Source: Symmetrospora coprosmae (lineage: Eukaryota > Basidiomycota > Cystobasidiomycetes > Symmetrosporaceae). Taken from it: a stretch of DNA of 64,000 bases. This document shows, in pieces, positions 57,701-64,000 of the stretch (position 1 is the first letter of the stretch; the number at the start of each line of letters is the position of its first letter). The translations under genes and the position numbers were made by a program. The stretch lies in the NCBI GenBank assembly GCA_008802785.1, contig VUYT01000025.1:186001-250000 (forward strand), read 5' to 3'. Under the pieces are notes generated by a model, which saw only the letters and a list, made by a program, of their open reading frames with translations, was not told the origin of the DNA and ran no database searches.

Positions 57701-60237
57701 TTGCCCGTCTTCTGGCGCGCCTCGAGGTTGCTCAGATTGGTCGATTCAACGTCATACGCCGCCTTCGCCTGCGCAAGCTTCGTGTTGAGCTCGTCAATCT
57801 CGGCATCGACTTTCGCCGTGCTCTCGCTCAGCGCCGTGCGTTGGTCTCTGAGACCAGAGGCGCGCTGCTGCGCCGAAGAGACCTGCTTGCGGAGATCATC
57901 GAGCTCGCCCGAGCGGTCTGGAGCCTGCTCTTGCTCCTGTGCGCGGGATGCAGAGACAGAGGCAGGCGCAGGTGCAGCGGACACATCGTCGTCGTCGCTA
58001 TCGTCATGGAAGTTGGTCTCGAACGTGTGTCGGCTTGCGGCAGGTGCAGGTGCCGGTGCTGGCGCAGAGAGCACGCTACCGCTCCTGGACGACGGAACGG
58101 GCGGCGGTGGCGAGCGCATGGCGGTGCCGCTGCGCGCTGAGCCGCCGGTAGGGGTCGGCACGATGGGTGCTGGAAAGCCGCGTGCGACCGAGCCGCCAGT
58201 GCGCTGCGGCTGCATGGGCTGCATGGGCGCAGGTGAGGTGACCCGCGCTGGCTGCTGCTGCGGTGACGAAAAGGACGACATGGGCTGGAAGGCCGACGCT
58301 GCGGTGGCTGCGGGCAGGACGGGTGCGCTGGGTTCGTCGTCGTCGTCCATGAGGGAGAAGAGGTCCTTCTGGACCTCGCTCTCTGTGCACAGTGGGTAAG
58401 AAAAGACATGTCAATTAGCGCGCTTCATCTACGAGAGACGTCTGGCTCCCCAGGCTATTCGATCGCAGGAGAGGTCAACTCACGCTGAGGGCGCTGCTGG
58501 ATCTGCCTGACCTGGCTACGCATAGCAGGCGGAATCATGCTCTCTTCGAGGGTCTGGGGGACCGGCTTTCCTTGCAGAGCATCCATGATGAGGCGTCTCG
58601 CGACGGCAAACTCGGCTGCATTGAGGTTCCCTTCCTTTGTGAGGTCAGCGAGGTCCCAGATGCTCGCGAGCGTGTCCTCCGGCAGGCCCGACTGGATGAA
58701 GAAGGGGACAGCCACGTCGCCCGTAATGTACCCGCTGCGCGCCGTGTCGAGCATGCTGAAGAACTGGTCCGACTGCGCCTTCTCCGCGGGCGAGATGGCC
58801 CAGGCCGCCCCGCCGGCGCCAGCACTTGAAAAGCCAGAGAGAGAGCCCTGCGACTGCGACGCGCTCATTCCGCCCAGTGGTCCGCGCTGTCCCTGACCAG
58901 TGGCCTGCGGGTACAGTGGGCCAGCGGCAGATCCGCCCGTCATTTGTGCTCGAAGCGGGCTGCTGGGCAGCACGCCTGCTGCGCCACCCGGAGGGGCGGC
59001 AGCTGCTTGGGCGTAGACGCTGACGGGCAGCGTGTCTGGCAGCGAAGGGAGTTTTCCGCTCATGGTGGCGTTGATCAGAGCCATGGCAATGGTGAAGTCG
59101 GTAGCATCGAGCGAGCCGCGGGACTGCGTGTCGGAGAGGTTCCTGATGAGCGAAGCAGCCCGTCAGCCTCTGTCTACGCAGTTACTGTGTCGTGCGTGGT
59201 GGATGCCCACCATATCTGGCCCAGTGTTTCGTTCGGCAGCCTCGATTTCATTAGGATGTCGCGGGCCTTGTCACCTGCAGGTAGGCAGCGCATTGCCTGC
59301 TTAGACGAGGCCTGCATGAAGACAGCTCTTCTTGGACTCTGGACGCACCATCGAGCAAGCCATTGACAGCTCCGCTGGTGTAGAAAAGTCTCGTGTACTT
59401 TGTCTTGTCCTCTGGGGATATCGAGATGCCCTGCTGCTGCTGTGGCTGCTGTGGCTGCCTGGACGCAGGTGGGGCAGGGCTAGCGGTGCCCTGCCGTGCG
59501 GGTGGTTGTCCCTGTCCCTGCCTTGAAGCTGAGACTCCTGGGATGGTCATGCCCTTGAAGACGGGGAGGGGCCCAGCTGCATGGTGGTCAATGGGTCAAT
59601 AGTGGAGACGAGCGATGACGATGACGCCGGTCAGGCTGGTCAGCAGGGTCGTCCGGCGGGACCGATGGTAGCAATACAGGGACATGGCCAGCATGGATGC
59701 CGAGTAGATGGAGAGAGAGAGACGCACCCTTCTTGAGCAGGGCCGGGTTTATATCCTGCACGCCGTGCTGAGCGTGCCCTATCATCCTGCACACGGCATA
59801 GAACTGGTCTTTAGTGAGGAACCCCGTGTTCTCGTCGTCGGCCAGCGCCCAGATCTCGCCCAGGATCTGCGAAGGCAAGCAGGCATGCAGGCAAGTCAGT
59901 ATGCCTGATCTGCTATGCCATGCCATATCGGCCCATCCCATCCCCTGCGGCCGTTCCAGGCTGGGCGGGGTCCTCGCATAGCGGAGACGAGAGCCATGTC
60001 GCCGGAGTCCATCGCACGCACCTGGGGAGGGAGCTGAGCTGCATCAAAGAACTCTACGGCCTTGTCTCCCGTGAGGACGCCCAGCTGCTCGCTGTCTGCC
60101 TTGTTGAAGAGATAGTCGAACGCCTTTCGCTCGTCCGTCCCTATCGAGATGCCTGTGTCGACCCCGGTCGCAGTCTCAGCGGGGGCAGGAGGATGGATGG
60201 GCTGCCATAGATTGGGGCACCTACCTTTGGCAGCCAT
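54747..60237 (-). CDS. EDE1: Ede1/Eps15-like endocytic scaffold
   Basis: Early endocytic adaptor that initiates clathrin-coated sites at the plasma membrane. EH domain 1 (AFDYLFNKADSEQLGVLTGD, then ILGEIWALADDENTGFLTKD), EH2 (KTKYTRLFYTSGAVNGLLDG, NETLGQIW, SDTQSRGSLDATDFTIAM) and EH3 (AQSDQFFSMLDTARSGYITG, LASIWDLADLTKEGNLNAAE) occupy 60.1-58.5 kb with several short introns. The long exon 58378-55763 holds a coiled coil (from DLRKQVSSAQQRASGLRDQR to KKEARQQKGLL) and an acidic Ser/Ala-rich region with repeated FDDAF-type motifs. After an intron the last exon ends with a UBA domain (AVKELVNMGFKRSQAIAALE). Total about 1,500 aa, normal for Ede1. The start ATG at 60237 (MAAKGRC) is divergent from GAR transformylase. 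Confidence 0.92.
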
Positions 60238-60428
60238 CCTGTGTATAGATTTGGGCCTGTGTAGATGCAGCTCTGTCTGCTATGCTGCTGCTGCTGGAGC
60301 TGAGGAGAGGAGAAGCTGCGACTGCGACTGCGACCGAGGCGGGGCGGGACCGGCAATGGCCGAAGGGACGGGACTTCGCCTGGATCCATCCATCGCATAC
60401 ACATATCATACCCACACACACACACAGC
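60238..60428. promoter_or_regulatory. Divergent promoter, EDE1 / GAR transformylase
   Basis: About 190 bp between two divergent starts, with a CA repeat (cacacacacacacagc) directly before the plus-strand ATG and gct/gctg repeats in the middle. Confidence 0.5.
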
Positions 60429-61348
60429 ATGGCGTCGTCGCCTACGTTCGCTTCCTCGTCCTCACCAACCAGCGCACTGCGCATCGCCGTCCTCATCTCG
60501 GGCTCCGGTGAGAAGCGGCTTGTCCCGCGAGCTTCCCATATACATGTTCACTGCTGCAACATGTGTGGACACGCTGACATCTACGCTTCATCCTCGCTCG
60601 CATCGCAGGAAGCAACCTGCAGGCCCTCATGGACGCATCCCTCCCCATTAGTTTCGTCCTCTCGAACCGCAAGAACGCGTACGGCCTGCAGCGCGCAGCC
60701 TCGGCCAACATCCCCACGGACGTCTTCTCGCTCCTCACCTACACAAAGGCGCACCCGGGCAAGACGCGCGCCGACTACGACGCCCTCCTCGCGTTCCGCG
60801 TCCTGGCCCACAAGCCGGACCTCGTCGTCCTCGCCGGGTTCATGCACATCCTCTCGGAGCACTTCCTCGACCCGTTTGCGCGCGCGAACGTCCGCATCCT
60901 CAACCTCCACCCGGCCCTGCCCGGGCAGTTCGACGGGGCGAACGCGATACAGCGCGCGTGGGACGCCTTCCAGGCGGGCGAAATCACGAAAACTGGCGTC
61001 ATGGTCCACGAGGTCATCAAGGAGGTCGATAGAGGTCAGCCCCTCGTCGTGCGGGAGATAGAGTGCAGGAAGGGCGAGTCCGTCGACGACTTGGCTGCGC
61101 GGATACACGCAGTCGAGCACGAGATACTGGTAGAAGCGACACGGAACGAGCTGCGCGATCTGGCACTCGTCCGGAAGCTTGAAGGCGCGACACTGGCGGA
61201 GATAGACCCGAAGGCGGCGAGGGAGGAACCCGGAGAACCGGAAGCAGGCTCGCACGAAGCCGCCGAAAGCACAGACCCAAGCACAACCGAAAAACCGCCT
61301 TTGGACCCGGAGATTGCGACAGGAGGAGAGGCAGTGACGCGGCAATGA
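60429..61348 (+). CDS. ADE8: Phosphoribosylglycinamide formyltransferase (GAR transformylase)
   Basis: Third step of de novo purine synthesis: transfers formyl from 10-formyl-THF to GAR. Two exons, 60429-60507 and 60609-61348, join in phase to 272 aa. PurN motifs: LRIAVLISGSGSNLQALMD (GAR-binding loop, split by the intron), ISFVLSNRKNAYGLQRA, DLVVLAGFMHILSEHFL, then ILNLHPALPGQFDG with the catalytic Asn and His, and TGVMVHEVIKEVDRGQPLV containing the second catalytic region (Asp of EVDRG). The C-terminal 50 residues are an acidic, disordered extension not found in bacterial PurN. It is a free-standing enzyme, as in yeast Ade8, not part of a GART fusion. Confidence 0.95.
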
Positions 61349-61837
61349 CATCGCACTAGGGGGGAACCGGACAGAGACCAGACAGCCAGCATGCAGAAGA
61401 AAAGAACATACCTGCGGCATTCGGCAAGGACCTCACTGACGTATTGCGCATGCCGTGGTCGTACTGACACTGCGCAGGTCGCGGGTACGAAGCAGTCTAG
61501 GTGTCATTGCCGACCTGCTGAGCCCGCCAAGGGTAGTTCATGCAGGCCAGACCATTCAGCATGCACACCCGCCACCAGATAGCGTCGATCTGCGACAAGC
61601 TTATGCAGCTGAGCCTGCGTTATGCACCGTGGCCCCCGCACACTGACGTGTCATCTTCCACTGATGCGGTAGATCAGTGCCTTCCCTTGTGCCGGAGCAG
61701 GGGTACAAATCCAGCGGCGCGCTCTTCCTTCTCTCCTCTCTTCTGCTCCCCGTCGCATAGTCCGTCTTGCCTGCACTTGACTGACCCTCTCTCCCTCGCT
61801 CCTGCGATGTAAGGAGAGCTACTGAAGTTTACGACTA
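61349..61837. other. Intergenic
   Basis: About 490 bp after GAR transformylase. No supported gene or repeat. Confidence 0.4.
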
Positions 61838-61879
61838 TTGGGTAGCCCGGAGCAGCGCAGCCATGCTGCCGTCTCATGG

Positions 61880-62950
61880 ATGGCTCAAGATGTTCGGAAC
61901 CCCAGGCCATGCGGGGTGCCGGACGACATGGGCCGCCCTCAAGTACATGGAATGATGAACGTTCCAGGGGGGTCGCACTCTGCCATGGGTTTCACCAACC
62001 TGTCCCGATTCATCCGCGACCACGACAGCGCGCAGCAAGGCGACCGCAAGGCGTATCCCGAGGAAGAATTGCCGCGCATTCTCACCATGTGCTCCTACAT
62101 CCATCAATGTTACAATCGAGAAAGCACGTGGGCAGGATGCGGCGCGTACTCGGTATCTTCGCAGGCTCCAAGCAGCGAGGTTGGCATCGAGGAATGCGCA
62201 ACTCTTCTGTGGTCATTGGAGGTGCCCAACGCCTGCATCGAGAAGCGCATGGGCAAAGGCGAGAAGCCTGCACCCCTGAAGTCGACCACATCCAGCGGGC
62301 TCGGTCTCATCCTGATAGACCAGGTCGCCGCCCCGCCTCACACTACGGCGAGCCACCGGCTCAACCTGCACCGCGCGATGGCGCCCACCACCTCGGTACC
62401 ACGGCGGAAACGCCGTCGAAACCTATTGAACATCGTCCGCAAGAAGGCGTGGGCGGTCACGAGCCTGGGAGTGCTGGAGCTCAACTTCGCCGAGACGACC
62501 CGAAGTCGAACTCTTCTCTGTCGACGACTGGCGCCCGTACTCTGCAGACGAGGTAAGACGAGAATACGTCCGCAAGAACGGACACCTCTTCGGCGACGCC
62601 ACCCCGCGCCTCGTCCATTGCATCGTGAGGCCGATCTTTCCATCTACCGCCGGGGCTCACGAGTTTCCCAGTGGTCAGGCCTGGTGGCGCTCTCGAACGA
62701 CTCCGACCTTAAAGCCATTCCCCTGCCCACCGAGATCCTCTCCGTCCTCTCCTATCGCCGCCTGCGCCCGGAGTCGCTCCAGCTCGAGCGCAAGCCCTGG
62801 GTCATGACCAACAGCGTCGCTCTGCACCGCTCCACGATTTTCCTCGAGCCTCGCATCATAGTTGTCGTCTTCGGCAAGCGGGGAATGAAAGCGCTCCTCA
62901 GCGAGCTTCTGCGCCCGCTACGCCCGAGAGCTCTGTCTGCCAGATGCTAG
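61880..62950 (+). pseudogene. Unrecognised coding region, probably interrupted
   Basis: A frame open from 61880 (MAQDVRNPRPCGVP) to 62950. Its two ends look coding (FTNLSRFIRDHDSAQQGDR; LVALSNDSDLKAIPLPTEIL and LRPESLQLERKPWVMTNSVA). In the middle, from about 62490 to 62680, another frame looks much more protein-like (ELFSVDDWRPYSADEVRREY, LFGDATPRLVHCIVRPIF), while this frame turns Arg-rich. That pattern fits frame shifts or unmodelled introns. After 62950 the adjacent frame reads DIGKVRFCASPNQARVALRQ. I recognise no family. Read as a decaying gene, or as one needing RNA data. Confidence 0.35.
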
Positions 62951-63399
62951 CGATATCGGCAAGGTCCGCTTCTGCGCGTCTCCGAATCAGGCCCGAGTTG
63001 CACTGCGCCAGCTGATGACGCTGTCCTTCGCACCTCCCCCAGCTCGCTGACATGTACATACAGTCTTCGTCATTGCCGAGACTCTCCCGGAACAGACTCG
63101 CGAGTCAGCCAGAGAAGGCTGCGCTCTGCCCTATCCACCAACTCTTTGCCTCGCCGGAAACATCGCACATCTCCGCTGTCTGTCTAACCCCTCTACGACA
63201 AAAGCGATTGCCTTCTCCTCCACGGCAAATGCGACAGCCTATCCGTCAACGGCAAGCTCTATGCCTGAGCTGCACGATGTTCTCGCTCACTTGCCGTCCT
63301 CCTGGACCGTCTGCGCGCGGTCGCAAGAATCGTGGGCTTCCTGGCAAAGTTCACGAATGACATGCGCGAAGCCGTCCTCTGCTCCTCGCCTTCTTCGAG

Positions 63400-63969
63400 C
63401 AGATGAGGGCGGCAAGCCTTACTGGCCAAGTCTCCAGGTCTGTCCTGTGCGGGGATTCTATCGCTCGCAGAAGCGACCTCTGCGACGGCGGTCAAGTCCA
63501 TCAACACGAAGGTCGAAATCAAAGCCGGTATGGGCATCTCCAAGGGGCGGAAGATGATAGTCAAGCCCAGGAACATCCAAGACGTGACCGCCCGCCTGCT
63601 TGTAAAGGGAACAAAGATGACAATAAAGAAGGAGTGGGAGTACGGCGAGATCGATGTATCCTGCGTCGGCAGAATATCTGAACCTTTTGCAGATGACCAG
63701 AGCGCTGATACACTAAGCAGGGTTGAATCACGGAGAAAATGTACGAGCTGCCCAGCGAGTACGGCGTCCCATGGAAGCAGCTTCCAAAAATTGTCAAGGA
63801 CGACGTCTATGCGCATTTGGGTGTGCTTGCGCGGACTAGCAGGGACGCGGCGACTACTGAGAAAGCGAGACCAGGTCGAGCAAAAAGCGGGATCCGGCAA
63901 TTCGACCAGACGAGGGACAGCAGAGAGCGGCTGCAGCATCGTCAGAGACCAAGGAGAAGGGCAAGGTAA
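63400..63969 (+). CDS. Candidate exons at the right edge, unrecognised
   Basis: Two stretches look coding: TAVKSINTKVEIKAGMGISK with GRKMIVKPRNIQDVTARLLV (63490-63650), and YELPSEYGVPWKQLPKIVKD with DVYAHLGVLART (from 63739). A plausible intron lies between them (donor gtatcc near 63655, acceptor near 63719). The upstream 62951-63400 stretch has short open frames in several phases and nothing firm. The gene could continue from the 61.9-kb region or past the end of the window. The product is unknown. Confidence 0.3.
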
Positions 63970-64000
63970 AGCAGAAGCGTCCCGATTGTGACGACAAGGG

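Noticed and set aside
57160-58399. Two plus-strand open frames of 326 and 350 codons opposite EDE1
   Set aside because: They lie antisense to the coiled-coil exon of EDE1 and reflect its GC-rich codon use. Composition is Arg/Leu- or Ser/Cys-rich with no domain.
60214-60237. A very short intron right after MAAK in EDE1
   Set aside because: Only about 24 nt and unnecessary, because the frame is open through it.
63259-63939. Minus-strand 226-codon frame at the right edge
   Set aside because: Contains hydrophobic stretches, but the opposite strand has better protein-like segments with plausible splice sites. Not called, though not fully excluded.
1-64000. tRNA genes, rRNA, CRISPR arrays and virus-derived elements
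   Set aside because: I looked for tRNA B-box-like sequences, regular spaced repeats, and polymerase, integrase or capsid-like motifs and saw none that hold up.

Overview
The window is nuclear DNA of a fungus, most likely a basidiomycete and probably a smut-type one (Ustilaginomycotina). This rests on the GC-rich coding sequence, many short GT-AG introns (about 40-150 nt), long low-complexity Gln/Ser/Ala tracts, and the gene content: gamma-tubulin complex, prefoldin, SNF5, ING, Ede1, Wss1 and a fungal TRP-like channel. The placement below phylum is inference. I saw no tRNA, rRNA, CRISPR array, virus-derived element or autonomous transposon.

Layout. 0.1-9.4 kb: gamma-tubulin complex GCP2 (-), prefoldin 5 (-), an unknown four-helix membrane protein (+) and an LHPP/HDHD2-type HAD phosphatase (+). 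9.6-15.2 kb: SNF5 (-), which shares a roughly 100-bp divergent promoter with the first of two tandem F-box/LRR-like genes (+). 15.6-25.2 kb: a secreted protein, an ING/PHD chromatin reader, a TRP-like channel and the molybdopterin synthase large subunit (all +). 25.4-30.0 kb: a CHFR-like RING ligase with a C-terminal DM9-like module (-), divergent from an aldo-keto reductase (+).

30.6-44.3 kb is the most unusual part. Five paralogues of a C2H2-type zinc-finger family flank the tRNA pseudouridine synthase gene PUS7. Copies A and B lie to its left on the minus strand; copies C, D and E lie to its right on the plus strand, so all five point away from PUS7. They share a ~300-bp upstream block with a TATA-like core, conserved phase-2 introns, an 18-nt exon holding the C-x4-C half of the finger, a 9-nt exon holding C-x-H of a second knuckle, and a Cys/His-rich tail. 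Copy C carries an 8-bp tandem duplication that shifts its frame.

45.6-64 kb: the DNA-protein crosslink protease Wss1 (+), a third F-box/LRR-like gene (+), a basic unknown protein (+), a second aldo-keto reductase that also has a frame-shifting 8-bp tandem duplication (+), a small Ser/Gly-rich protein (+), the endocytic scaffold Ede1 (-) divergent from GAR transformylase (+), and an unresolved, possibly decaying coding region at the right edge.

Most genes are ordinary housekeeping genes: microtubule nucleation, chaperoning, chromatin, endocytosis, purine and molybdenum-cofactor synthesis, RNA modification and DNA repair. Exon models were made by hand from splice signals, phase agreement and family motifs. 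Total lengths divide by three for nearly all genes given exon by exon; exceptions are stated.
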